Source: an uncultured Pelagibacteraceae bacterium
GTDB taxonomy: Bacteria > Pseudomonadota > Alphaproteobacteria > Pelagibacterales > Pelagibacteraceae
Direction of reading: 5' to 3'
Length of the DNA stretch: 64,000 nucleotides
NCBI GenBank assembly: GCA_902596045.1
Contig: CACJSJ010000002.1
Location: 1-64,000 of the forward strand
Shown: positions 1 through 8,434 of the stretch, piece after piece
How positions within the stretch are numbered: position 1 is the first letter of the stretch
How the letters are laid out: every line of letters starts with the position of its first letter
Made by a program: the position numbers and the translations under genes
The notes under the pieces: model-generated
What the model saw: the letters and a program-made list of their open reading frames with translations, nothing else
Database searches by the model: none
What the model was told of the DNA's origin: nothing

Positions 1-735
1 GACAATGCTAATGATAAATCTTTAAAAGATAAAATCATCAAAAATTTTAAAATTTATAAATATTTTTTGAATAAAAAAAATATTGGCTTTTCAAAAGCAG
101 CCAATCAAGGAATATCAGAATGTGACACTGAATATTTACTTATCCTTGGAGCTGACTGTCTAATAACTTATTCAGACATTGAGCAATTAATGCTTGCTAA
201 AGAAAAATATAAAGATTGTTTTTTAACTTCACCAACAATTTATGATCATACAGGTAAACTTACATACAATGGAGGACCTTTAAATGAAGTTATTAAAAAT
301 TCTGGAGATGTTTGCGTAGACTCAGTTTTGACCACAGCAATATTATTTAAAGTAAAGGATATTATTAATATAGGATTATTAGACGAAGAGTTTTTTTTAT
401 ATTTCCTAGATATCGATCTTTGTAAGAGAATAAAAGGTATTAAAAAGTCAATTATTCAAGTGCACAGTTCAAAAGCTATACACGAAACTGGACATCTCAA
501 GGTTAAAAATAGATTTAAAAAAATTTTTTTTAGAAATTTTTATTTCGATTATGAAGAATTATATTATCTATATAAAAATAATCTCCACCAGAAAAAGTAT
601 AACATAGTAAAAAAGAAAATCCCAAAATTTATATTCAAATTTTTTATAAATTTATTAATAATTAGATTTGATAAATCAATTTATTATTTATCTAAACTAT
701 TAGCATTTTATAAATTCAGAAAATTTACCAAATAA
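1..735 (+). CDS. Glycosyltransferase family 2, C-terminal part (runs off left edge)
   Basis: The reading frame is open from base 1, so this is the 3' part of a gene that starts outside the window; the TTG near 67 is internal. The motif NIGFSKAANQGI followed by a short segment and LLILGADC is the nucleotide-sugar-binding end of a GT-A fold family 2 transferase, where the usual form is N-x-GFa-x-a-N-x-G followed by LLNxD. A later stretch (FFLYFLDIDLCKRI) matches the FLYxEDxDL acceptor-site segment. The last 80 residues are basic and aromatic, as in rhamnosyl- or O-antigen-type transferases. The family is well supported; the sugar and acceptor cannot be read from the sequence. It converges on tRNA-Arg. 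Confidence 0.85.
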   Translation, partial: DNANDKSLKDKIIKNFKIYKYFLNKKNIGFSKAANQGISECDTEYLLILGADCLITYSDIEQLMLAKEKYKDCFLTSPTIYDHTGKLTYNGGPLNEVIKNSGDVCVDSVLTTAILFKVKDIINIGLLDEEFFLYFLDIDLCKRIKGIKKSIIQVHSSKAIHETGHLKVKNRFKKIFFRNFYFDYEELYYLYKNNLHQKKYNIVKKKIPKFIFKFFINLLIIRFDKSIYYLSKLLAFYKFRKFTK

Positions 736-739
736 TTTT

Positions 740-816
740 TGGTGCGCCTGCTAGGAGTCGAACCCAGAACCTCCTGGTCCGTAGCCAAGCGCTCTATCCA
801 ATTGAGCTACAGGCGC
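740..816 (-). tRNA. tRNA-Arg (ACG)
   Basis: A complete cloverleaf reads on the minus strand. The acceptor is GCGCCTG/CAGGCGC, the D stem GCTC/GAGC, the anticodon stem CTTGG/CCAGG with loop CTACGGA (anticodon ACG), and the T-loop TTCGACT. Discriminator A and CCA are encoded. ACG (read as ICG after deamination) decodes CGU/CGC/CGA. Confidence 0.95.
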
Positions 817-887
817 TAATTGTTAATATTTTTAATTATATAGTATTATCATTTTTTAATATAATTTGTTGAAAAACATATTTTAAA

Positions 888-2063
888 ATGAACAATAAAT
901 TTATTGAAGTTGTAATAGTTGCTGCAGCAAGAACACCAATTGGTACTTACAAAGGCTCTTTAAAAAATATTAAAGCCGATCGACTAGGATCAATAGTTAT
1001 TAAGGAAGTTATTAAAAGAGCAAATATTACAAGTGAAGATATTGATGAAGTAATTTTAGGACAAGTTCTAACTGCTGGGACAGGACAGAATCCTGCAAGA
1101 CAAGCTTCTATTAATGCAGGTTTATCAAAATCAATTCCTGCTTACTTAATTAATCAGGTTTGTGGTTCTGGTTTAAGATCAGTAATTTCTGGTTTTCAGA
1201 CAATAAAACTCAATGAAGCAAAATGTGTAATCTCGGGTGGCCAAGAAAATATGTCAATTGCTCCACATGCATTATATTACAGAAATGATAAAAAATTATT
1301 AGAGGACAGATTAATAGACACCATGATCTATGATGGTTTGGTTGATGCTTTTAATAATTATCATATGGGAGTTACTGCTGAAAATATTGCTGCCAAATTT
1401 AAAATTTCACGAAAAGAACAGGATGATTTTGCATTAAACTCTCAACAAAAAACTCAATTATCTCTTGAACAAAATAAATTTAAAGACGAATTAGTTTCAG
1501 TGAATTTAAATGGTTCAATTCTAAATGTTGATGAACATCCAAGAAAAAATTTAAAAGTTGAAGATCTAGGAAAATTAAATACTGTTTTTAAGGAAAATGG
1601 AACTGTAACGCCAGGAAACTCATCAGGTATTAATGATGGAGCTGCAGCAGTAATTTTAACAAGCTATGATGAAGCTAAAAGAAAATCTTTAAAACCTCTT
1701 GCTAAAATTGTTTCATGGTCATCTGTAGGGGTTGAGCCCTCATTAATGGGTTTGGGTCCAATAGATGCTGTTAAATTAGCTTTAAAAAAAGCTAATTGGA
1801 AAATTGGAGATGTTGATTTATTTGAAATTAATGAGGCTTTTGCTGCTCAAAGTATAGCAGTAATTAGAGAACTAAATATTGATGAAAATAAAGTAAATGT
1901 TAATGGAGGTGCTATAGCATTAGGTCATCCTATTGGGGCCTCGGGAGCTAGAATATTAGTTACACTTATACATGAAATGAAAAGACAAAATAAAAATAAA
2001 GGTTGTGCAACACTTTGTATAGGTGGTGGAATGGGTATAGCCTTATGTATTGAAAAAATTTAG
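888..2063 (+). CDS. Acetyl-CoA acetyltransferase (thiolase)
   Basis: This 391-residue protein has the usual length of a biosynthetic-type thiolase, which condenses two acetyl-CoA to acetoacetyl-CoA or catalyses the reverse. The nucleophilic cysteine lies in NQVCGSGLRSV (C92). The CoA-pocket histidine region is NEAFAAQS, the catalytic His is in GGAIALGHPIGASGARI (H347), and the second active-site Cys is in CIGGGMG (C377). The ATG at 888 gives the normal N-terminus IEVVIVAAARTPIG. No PHB genes flank it, so a role in PHB synthesis cannot be inferred; ketogenic or degradative metabolism is possible. It stands alone upstream of the pyruvate dehydrogenase genes. Confidence 0.93.
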   Translation: MNNKFIEVVIVAAARTPIGTYKGSLKNIKADRLGSIVIKEVIKRANITSEDIDEVILGQVLTAGTGQNPARQASINAGLSKSIPAYLINQVCGSGLRSVISGFQTIKLNEAKCVISGGQENMSIAPHALYYRNDKKLLEDRLIDTMIYDGLVDAFNNYHMGVTAENIAAKFKISRKEQDDFALNSQQKTQLSLEQNKFKDELVSVNLNGSILNVDEHPRKNLKVEDLGKLNTVFKENGTVTPGNSSGINDGAAAVILTSYDEAKRKSLKPLAKIVSWSSVGVEPSLMGLGPIDAVKLALKKANWKIGDVDLFEINEAFAAQSIAVIRELNIDENKVNVNGGAIALGHPIGASGARILVTLIHEMKRQNKNKGCATLCIGGGMGIALCIEKI

Positions 2064-2176
2064 GAATTAATCTTTCTATATCTTTCTTCTAATAAAATTT
2101 TTTGTATCCAAGTTTTAGCATCTATATTAGTACTAACTTTTGGTTGAATTAGTGCATTTAATAACTTTTTAATCAT
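2060..2176 (-). CDS. Possible small ORF or gene remnant (38 aa)
   Basis: This minus-strand ORF starts at ATG (2174-2176) and ends in TAA overlapping the thiolase stop. It encodes a basic 38-residue peptide beginning MIKKLLNALIQPK and ending EERYRKINS. The tail looks like the C-terminal helix of a larger protein, but an in-frame TAA lies just upstream of the start, so nothing longer is open. I do not recognise a family. It could be a remnant, a genuine microprotein or chance. It is the only coding-like content in the 210-base gap between the thiolase and aceE. Confidence 0.25.
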   Translation of the reverse strand: MIKKLLNALIQPKVSTNIDAKTWIQKILLEERYRKINS

Positions 2177-2273
2177 TTTTGAAGCATCTACTTAAAGAGT
2201 GTCTAAAAATTGGACAGAATGTGTTAAGATTAGTAATTAAGTAAATTTTATAGTGTATAAGACTTAAAAATAA

Positions 2274-5200
2274 ATGACTGAAAAATTATTAGTTCCTGAT
2301 ATCGGTGATTTTGAAAATGTAGAGGTAATCGAGCTTCTTGTCAAAGAGGGACAAGAAATTAATAAAAATGATCCAGTTGTTACAATTGAAAGCGACAAAT
2401 CTAGCGTAGAAATACCATCAACTTATTCAGGTAAAATAGAGTCTGTAAAAGTAAAAGTTGGAGATAAAGTCTCAAAGGGAGATTTGCTTCTAATTATATC
2501 AAATTTGAATGAAACATCTTCTTCATCTAAAACTATTCCAAAAGATACTGAAAATTTGATAAAAGAGGCTGAAAAAGCTTTAAAAGAAACTCAACAACAA
2601 AAACCTGAAACTAAAAAAATTGAAAAGGAAAAAGTTGAAAGGATAAAAATTGTAAAAGAGGGTGATATTGATCAATTAGAGACTAATGAATGGTTAGAAT
2701 CTCTTTCAGCTGTAATTGAAAAAGACGGTAATGAAAGAGCTCATTATTTAATTAAGGAATTAATCAATAAGGCCTATATAGAGGGTGCAAATATTCCTTA
2801 TACGCAAAATACACCTTATATTAATACAATCCCAGTAAATGATGAAAAAAAGTCTAATGGTGATCAAAATATTGAGAGAAGAATTAGATCATTAATAAGA
2901 TGGAATGCTGCTGCGATGGTAGTAAGAGCAAATAAAAAATTTCCTGAACTTGGAGGTCATATAGGAACATTTGCTTCTGCCGCTACTCTTTATGACATTG
3001 GAATGAATCATTTTTGGAGAGCAAAGAATAATAAATTTGGAGGTGATTTAGTTTATTTTCAAGGTCATAGTGCACCGGGAATGTATGCAAGAGCTTTTCT
3101 TGAAGGTAGACTAAATGAGAATCAATTAGATAGTTTCAGACAAGAAGTTAATCCAGGTGGCCTGTCATCCTACCCACATCCATGGCTAATGCCAAATTTT
3201 TGGCAATTTCCAACAGTCTCAATGGGTTTGGGCCCTATGCTGGCTATTTATCAAGCTAGGTACATGAAATATTTAATCAATAGAGGATTAATTAAAGATG
3301 AAGGAAGAAAAGTTTGGGCATTTTTAGGAGATGGAGAAATGGATGAACCAGAATCTTTAGGGGCAATTGGTTTAGCATCAAGAGAAAAATTAGATAATTT
3401 AATATTTGTAATTAATTGCAATCTTCAAAGATTAGATGGGCCTGTACGAGGTAATGGAAAAATTATACAAGAATTAGAAGGAATTTTTAGAGGAGCAGGA
3501 TGGAATGTTATTAAAGTAATATGGGGAACATATTGGGACTCATTGTTAGCGAATGATAAAACTGGTCATCTTGTTAAAACAATGAATGAAACTGTTGATG
3601 GGGAGTATCAGGCAATGAAAGCAAGAGATGGGGCCTATGTAAGAGAAAAGTTTTTTGGAAAATATCCAGAAACAAAAAAATTAGTTTCAGCTCTTTCTGA
3701 CAAAGACATTTGGAGACTTAATAGAGGTGGTCATGATCCTCATAAAGTCTTTGCTGCATATGATAAGGCAACTAAAAATATAGGAAGTCCAACTGTTATA
3801 ATTGCTAAGACTATAAAAGGTTATGGCATGGGTAAAGGTGGAGAAAGTGTAAATACTACTCATCAGACTAAGAAATTAGATGTGGATGATTTAATGTATT
3901 ATAGAGATAGGTTTGATGTACCTTTATCAGATCAACAGGTTAAAAATATTGAATATTATAAACCAGATAAAAATTCTCCAGAAATAAAATATATTAAAGA
4001 AAGAAGACTACAATTAGGTGGATTTATTCCAGAAAGAACAACGTACGCAAAACCAATTAAGACTCCTCCGAAAGATATTTTTGATAATATGAAAGAGTCA
4101 ACTGGAAAAAAAGAAATGTCTACAACAATGGCATTAGTACGAATGCTAACTAATCTCTTAAGAGATAAAAATGTTGCCTCAAGATTAGTGCCTATTATAC
4201 CTGATGAAGCCAGAACATTTGGAATGGAAGGTTTTTTTCAAAAAATAGGTATATATGCTCATGAAGGTCAAAAATATGAACCCGAAGATTCTGCGCAATT
4301 AAGTTCATATAGAGAAGAAAAAAGTGGACAAGTTTTAGAAGAAGGAATTACAGAGGCTGGAGCGATGTCCTCGTGGATTGCTGCAGGTACTTCATACACA
4401 AATCATGATATTGAAATGATACCTATTTATCTATTTTATTCTATGTTTGGTTTTCAAAGAATAGGTGATTTTGCTTGGGCAGGTGCAGATAGTCAATCTA
4501 GAGGATTTTTGATTGGCGCAACAGCAGGAAGAACAACTTTAGCAGGAGAGGGTTTGCAACACCAGGATGGGCATAGTCATTTGATGGCATCAACCATCCC
4601 CAATTGTGTATCATATGATCCAACATTTCACTATGAGCTAGCAGTAATTTTCAGAGATGGTTTGAAGAGGATGCATGAGAAAAAAGAAAACATTTTTTAC
4701 TATATCACAACCATGAACGAAAATTATCCTCACCCTGAGATGCCAAAAGATAAATTTTGTGAAGAGGGAATTTTAAAAGGTATGTATAAAATAAAAGAAT
4801 TTAATAAGTACAAAAAAACCAAAATTCAATTTTTAGGTTCAGGCACAATTCTGAGAGAAATGATAGCAGGTGCAGAGATACTCCAAAAAGAATATCAAAT
4901 AGATAGTGAAATTTGGAGTGTAACAAGTTTTAATGAATTAAGGAGAGATGGCTTAGAGGTAGAGAGATATAATCTTTTAAATCCAGCCAAGGAACAAAAA
5001 AAATCTTATGTTGAAAAGTGTTTAGATAAGACTGAGGGGCCTATTTTAGCTGCATCTGATTATATGAGAATGAACTCAGATCAAATTAGACCTTATATTA
5101 ATAAAAGTTTTTATTCTTTAGGAACCGATGGATTTGGAAGAAGTGATACTAGAAAAAATTTAAGAAAATTTTTTGAAGTTGATAAGGAGCATATAGTAAC

Positions 5201-5312
5201 TTATGGGTTAAGTGTACTAGCTAAAGAACAACTTATAGCATCCAAGTATGCAGAAGATGCAATTAAAAAATATAAAATTGATTCTAATAAACCAATGCCA
5301 ACGAAACTATAA
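2274..5312 (+). CDS. aceE: Pyruvate dehydrogenase E1, homodimeric type, with N-terminal lipoyl domain
   Basis: The protein (1012 aa) decarboxylates pyruvate with thiamine diphosphate and transfers the acetyl group to lipoyl-lysine. Residues 1-76 are a lipoyl domain with the lysine in ESDKSSVE (K42). A Lys/Glu-rich linker follows to about residue 130, then a full AceE-type E1. GGHIGTFASAATLYD and the ThDP-binding GDGEMDEPES (near 352), followed by CNLQRLDGPVRGNGKI, are near-identical to the E. coli AceE motifs. E. coli AceE is about 887 aa and has no lipoyl domain, so the extra length is this fusion. The next gene encodes E2, starting 1 base after this stop; no E3 (lpd) is present in the window. 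Confidence 0.95.
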   Translation: MTEKLLVPDIGDFENVEVIELLVKEGQEINKNDPVVTIESDKSSVEIPSTYSGKIESVKVKVGDKVSKGDLLLIISNLNETSSSSKTIPKDTENLIKEAEKALKETQQQKPETKKIEKEKVERIKIVKEGDIDQLETNEWLESLSAVIEKDGNERAHYLIKELINKAYIEGANIPYTQNTPYINTIPVNDEKKSNGDQNIERRIRSLIRWNAAAMVVRANKKFPELGGHIGTFASAATLYDIGMNHFWRAKNNKFGGDLVYFQGHSAPGMYARAFLEGRLNENQLDSFRQEVNPGGLSSYPHPWLMPNFWQFPTVSMGLGPMLAIYQARYMKYLINRGLIKDEGRKVWAFLGDGEMDEPESLGAIGLASREKLDNLIFVINCNLQRLDGPVRGNGKIIQELEGIFRGAGWNVIKVIWGTYWDSLLANDKTGHLVKTMNETVDGEYQAMKARDGAYVREKFFGKYPETKKLVSALSDKDIWRLNRGGHDPHKVFAAYDKATKNIGSPTVIIAKTIKGYGMGKGGESVNTTHQTKKLDVDDLMYYRDRFDVPLSDQQVKNIEYYKPDKNSPEIKYIKERRLQLGGFIPERTTYAKPIKTPPKDIFDNMKESTGKKEMSTTMALVRMLTNLLRDKNVASRLVPIIPDEARTFGMEGFFQKIGIYAHEGQKYEPEDSAQLSSYREEKSGQVLEEGITEAGAMSSWIAAGTSYTNHDIEMIPIYLFYSMFGFQRIGDFAWAGADSQSRGFLIGATAGRTTLAGEGLQHQDGHSHLMASTIPNCVSYDPTFHYELAVIFRDGLKRMHEKKENIFYYITTMNENYPHPEMPKDKFCEEGILKGMYKIKEFNKYKKTKIQFLGSGTILREMIAGAEILQKEYQIDSEIWSVTSFNELRRDGLEVERYNLLNPAKEQKKSYVEKCLDKTEGPILAASDYMRMNSDQIRPYINKSFYSLGTDGFGRSDTRKNLRKFFEVDKEHIVTYGLSVLAKEQLIASKYAEDAIKKYKIDSNKPMPTKL

Positions 5313-5313
5313 G

Positions 5314-6588
5314 ATGTCAAAAAAAGATATTAAAGTTCCAAATATTGGGGAATTTAAAGATGTTGAAGTCATAGAGGTCTTAATTAAAAAAGGTCAAGAA
5401 ATAAAAAAAAATGATCCGCTGATAACCATAGAAAGTGATAAATCGAGTGTTGAAATTCCCTCAACATTAGAAGGGAAAGTTACAACACTTAATCTCAAAA
5501 TTGGAGATAAAGTTTCAGAAGGTGATAAAATTTTAGAGTTAGAAATTAATGAAGGTTCAATAAAAAAAAAAGAGTCTGAATTAACTAAAGAAGAACTTCC
5601 AGAAAAAATTATTTCAGAAAAAATTTTAGATATAAAAAAAACAATTGAAACTCAAAATTTAAATAATATTGATTTTTCCTCTAAAACCTCTGCGTCTCCA
5701 AAAATAAGAAAATTTGCTAGAGAACTGGGCGTAGATATTCGGAAAGTTTCAGGAAGTGAAAGAAAAGGAAGAGTAATAGAAAGTGATATAAAATTATTTG
5801 TATCTTCTAATTTAAATAAAAAAACTGAAAATATAAATAAAAAACAAGAAAAGATTAAACAAGAATATCCTCATTCAGAATTTGGCGAAATAGAAATAAA
5901 AGATATTCCACGAATTAAGAAGCTTTCATCAAAATATTTGATGAACTCTTGGACTAACATTCCACATGTAACTAATCATGATGAAGCAGATATTACTGAG
6001 TTAGAAGAATTTAGAACATCTCTTACCGATATATATACAGGAGAGAAGAAAAAAATTACACCTTTAGCCTTTATAGTAAAAGCTTTAACTGCATCATTAA
6101 AAAAATTTCCGACCTTTAATTCTTCTATAGATGAAATTGAAGACGGAAAAATGACAATTAAAAAATATTATCATATAGGTATAGCAGTTGACACACCTCA
6201 TGGCTTAATGGTTCCAAAGCTTAGAAATGCAGATAATAAAAATATTTCCCTCATAGGAAAAGAACTAAAAAAGTTAAGTGATGAGTGTAGAAACCTTAAA
6301 ATTGATAAAAAAGAATTATTTGGTGGTTCAATGACAATTACTAGCCTAGGAGGAATTGGAGGGTCATTTTTTACACCAATTATAAATTTCCCAGAAGTTG
6401 CTATTTTAGGAGTTGGTAAATCTGAAAAAAAACAGATTTATATTGGTGGTAAGTATATTTCACGAATAATGTTACCCCTTTCTCTCTCATATGATCACAG
6501 AATAATTGATGGTGCTGAAGCAGCCCGTTTTAATAATGAGTTAAAAGAAAATTTGGGTAAAAATTTTGCCTACAAATTAGCAGTTTAA
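5314..6588 (+). CDS. aceF: Dihydrolipoamide acetyltransferase (E2) of pyruvate dehydrogenase
   Basis: Transfers acetyl groups from lipoyl-lysine to CoA and forms the complex core. The order is one lipoyl domain (1-78, lysine in ESDKSSVE, K43), a flexible linker, a peripheral subunit-binding domain (ASPKIRKFARELGVD ... GRVIESDI), and the acetyltransferase domain ending in the HxxxD signature SYDHRIIDGAEAARF. The chosen ATG lies one base after the aceE stop; an upstream ATG at 5248 would put 22 unrelated residues before the lipoyl domain. The length (424 aa) fits a single-lipoyl E2. Its lipoyl domain is about 45/70 identical by eye to that on the preceding E1. Confidence 0.95.
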   Translation: MSKKDIKVPNIGEFKDVEVIEVLIKKGQEIKKNDPLITIESDKSSVEIPSTLEGKVTTLNLKIGDKVSEGDKILELEINEGSIKKKESELTKEELPEKIISEKILDIKKTIETQNLNNIDFSSKTSASPKIRKFARELGVDIRKVSGSERKGRVIESDIKLFVSSNLNKKTENINKKQEKIKQEYPHSEFGEIEIKDIPRIKKLSSKYLMNSWTNIPHVTNHDEADITELEEFRTSLTDIYTGEKKKITPLAFIVKALTASLKKFPTFNSSIDEIEDGKMTIKKYYHIGIAVDTPHGLMVPKLRNADNKNISLIGKELKKLSDECRNLKIDKKELFGGSMTITSLGGIGGSFFTPIINFPEVAILGVGKSEKKQIYIGGKYISRIMLPLSLSYDHRIIDGAEAARFNNELKENLGKNFAYKLAV

Positions 6589-6596
6589 ATAAAATA

Positions 6597-7487
6597 ATGT
6601 CAAAATCTTTATCATTAATAAGTGCTTTGTTATGTACTTTTATATGGGGAACTACATTTATTGCTCAAGATACTGGAATGGATGATATTGGTCCCTTTAC
6701 TTTTAATGCAGTTAGATTTTTTGTAGGGTTTTTAGCAATTATCCCATTAGTTTTTTTGTTTGAAGTAAAAAAATTTAAATCAGAACTTAAAATAGATTTT
6801 AAAACTTTTATTGTGTTATCTTTTTTAATTGGGCTATCACTCTTTTTTGGCTCTGCTTTACAACAAGTTGCTTTATTATACACAGATGTAGCTAATGCTG
6901 CATTCTTTACTATATTCTATGTCCCTATGGTCCCAATTATAATTTTTATATTTAAAAGTAAATCAATACACTGGAGTGTATGGCCGTCAGTAGTTTTATG
7001 CCTAATTGGTGGATATTTATTAACAAATTTTTATGATGCTACAGTAAGACTTGGTGATGCACTTGTAATATTAGGAGCTTTATTTTGGAGTACACATATA
7101 ATTTTTACAGGGATAATAGTCAAAAAATATAATCTGCCTTTAACTCTTGGTGCTCTTCAAACATTAATTGTTGCTTTTCTCTCTTTTTTAATTGGACTTA
7201 TTTACGAAGAGTTTATTTTTGAGAATATTTTTAAAGAAATCGACTCTATTTTGTATGCTGGAATTTTATCAGGTGGCTTTGCTTTCGTATTACAAATTTA
7301 TGCACAAAAAAATATTACACCAGCACCAGCAGCTATAATTTTTTCTCTAGAAGGAGTTTTTGCAACTATAGCTGCTTGGTTTTTATTAGACCAAATATTG
7401 GGTCTTAATAATTTGTTAGGATGTTTTTTTATATTGTGCGGTGTTTTACTATCACAATTGTTACCATTAGCAAAAAGAGCAAATTAA
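6597..7487 (+). CDS. EamA/DMT-family transporter
   Basis: The protein has 296 residues with about ten hydrophobic segments in two repeated halves, the layout of 10-TM drug/metabolite transporters. The N-terminus ALLCTFIWGTTFIAQ is the EamA start motif (WG.xF). The second half contains GALFWSTHIIFTG and FAFVLQIYAQKNITPAPAAIIFSLEGVFA, the conserved C-terminal EamA segment. It is an inner-membrane permease, probably exporting or importing a small metabolite; the substrate is not readable. It starts 8 bases after aceF and is probably co-transcribed, and its end overlaps the convergent uppP by 4 bases. Confidence 0.85.
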   Translation: MSKSLSLISALLCTFIWGTTFIAQDTGMDDIGPFTFNAVRFFVGFLAIIPLVFLFEVKKFKSELKIDFKTFIVLSFLIGLSLFFGSALQQVALLYTDVANAAFFTIFYVPMVPIIIFIFKSKSIHWSVWPSVVLCLIGGYLLTNFYDATVRLGDALVILGALFWSTHIIFTGIIVKKYNLPLTLGALQTLIVAFLSFLIGLIYEEFIFENIFKEIDSILYAGILSGGFAFVLQIYAQKNITPAPAAIIFSLEGVFATIAAWFLLDQILGLNNLLGCFFILCGVLLSQLLPLAKRAN

Positions 7488-8251
7488 TAATATATTATAT
7501 AAAATAAAATAAAAGAAATTATTATTCTATAAATTATAAAAATATTTAAAGAAAATTTATTTATATAACTTAAAAAAAATTTAACAGTCATATAAGAAAA
7601 TAAAAAAGATAAAATTACCGCAACTATAATTAAGTAATTTATTTCTATTGATTGATTAAAAGCATCTTTGAGCCCAAGAAAACTAGCACCAGCTAATGCA
7701 GGAATAGATAGTAAAAATGAAATTTTACTTGAGTCAACTCTATTGAATTTTAAAAATCTAGCAGCAGTCATAGTGATCCCTGCTCTACTCACACCAGGTA
7801 CTAATGCAAGTATTTGAAATATCCCAATAAATATTATAGATTTAATATTTAAGTTCGTATGTATATTTTGATTAATCTTCCTTTGATCAGCAAAGAATAA
7901 AATAATTCCAAAAATTAAAGTTGTCCACGCGATAACTTTAATATTTCTTAAAAGATGAATTAATTCTGTTGAATGTAATATATAACCAAAAATAATAAGT
8001 GGTATTGAGCCAATTATAATTAGAATTAAAATTTTTTTATTATTCCTTAGATCAAACAAATCTTTTCTAAAAAAAAATATTATCGCTAATAAAGATCCTA
8101 AGTGTAAACTTATATCTATTAATAAAGAACTTGATTTTAAATCATACAAATTAGAAACTAAAATTAGATGCGCAGAAGAACTTATTGGCAAAAACTCTGA
8201 TATTCCTTGTACTGCAGATAGAATTAGTATTTCTATAAAATCTTGAAACAT
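7484..8251 (-). CDS. uppP: Undecaprenyl-diphosphatase
   Basis: This integral membrane phosphatase dephosphorylates undecaprenyl diphosphate to recycle the lipid carrier for peptidoglycan and surface glycans. The protein (255 aa) carries both signature regions: SAVQGISEFLPISSSAHLIL (near residues 12-31) and PGVSRAGITMTAARFLK (near 160), the latter with the conserved Ser/Arg of the active site. Several membrane segments follow. The length is slightly below the usual ~270. It is single-copy in this window and transcribed alone, opposite to gltD. Confidence 0.93.
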   Translation of the reverse strand: MFQDFIEILILSAVQGISEFLPISSSAHLILVSNLYDLKSSSLLIDISLHLGSLLAIIFFFRKDLFDLRNNKKILILIIIGSIPLIIFGYILHSTELIHLLRNIKVIAWTTLIFGIILFFADQRKINQNIHTNLNIKSIIFIGIFQILALVPGVSRAGITMTAARFLKFNRVDSSKISFLLSIPALAGASFLGLKDAFNQSIEINYLIIVAVILSFLFSYMTVKFFLSYINKFSLNIFIIYRIIISFILFYIIYY

Positions 8252-8357
8252 ATTAGTGTCGTAACTTAAAAAATATTCATTTTAAACAATTCGATCTAAG
8301 CATAGTTGATATGCAAAAAATTAATTATACTGAATTTTGGCTAATTTTTATTAAATA

Positions 8358-8378
8358 TAGGTCATACTATATGACCTA
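8358..8378. promoter_or_regulatory. Palindromic operator candidate upstream of gltD
   Basis: A perfect 9-base inverted repeat, TAGGTCATA-CTA-TATGACCTA, sits 56 bases before the gltD start. A TATAAT hexamer at 8407-8412 could be the -10 element. If so, the repeat would be centred about 50 bases upstream of the transcription start, a position suited to an activator, although the -35 match is poor. The arms have the TGxC/GxCA look of GntR/FadR-type or similar dimer sites. The assignment to a regulator is inference. Confidence 0.5.
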
Positions 8379-8434
8379 AATAATTCTTTTCCTAAAAAAA
8401 ACAATGTATAATTTGCCTAAAATAAAAAAAAAAT

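Noticed and set aside
859-866. TATAAT promoter element before the thiolase
   Set aside because: The -10 match is good but no -35 element sits at a suitable spacing, and such hexamers are common in this AT-rich DNA.
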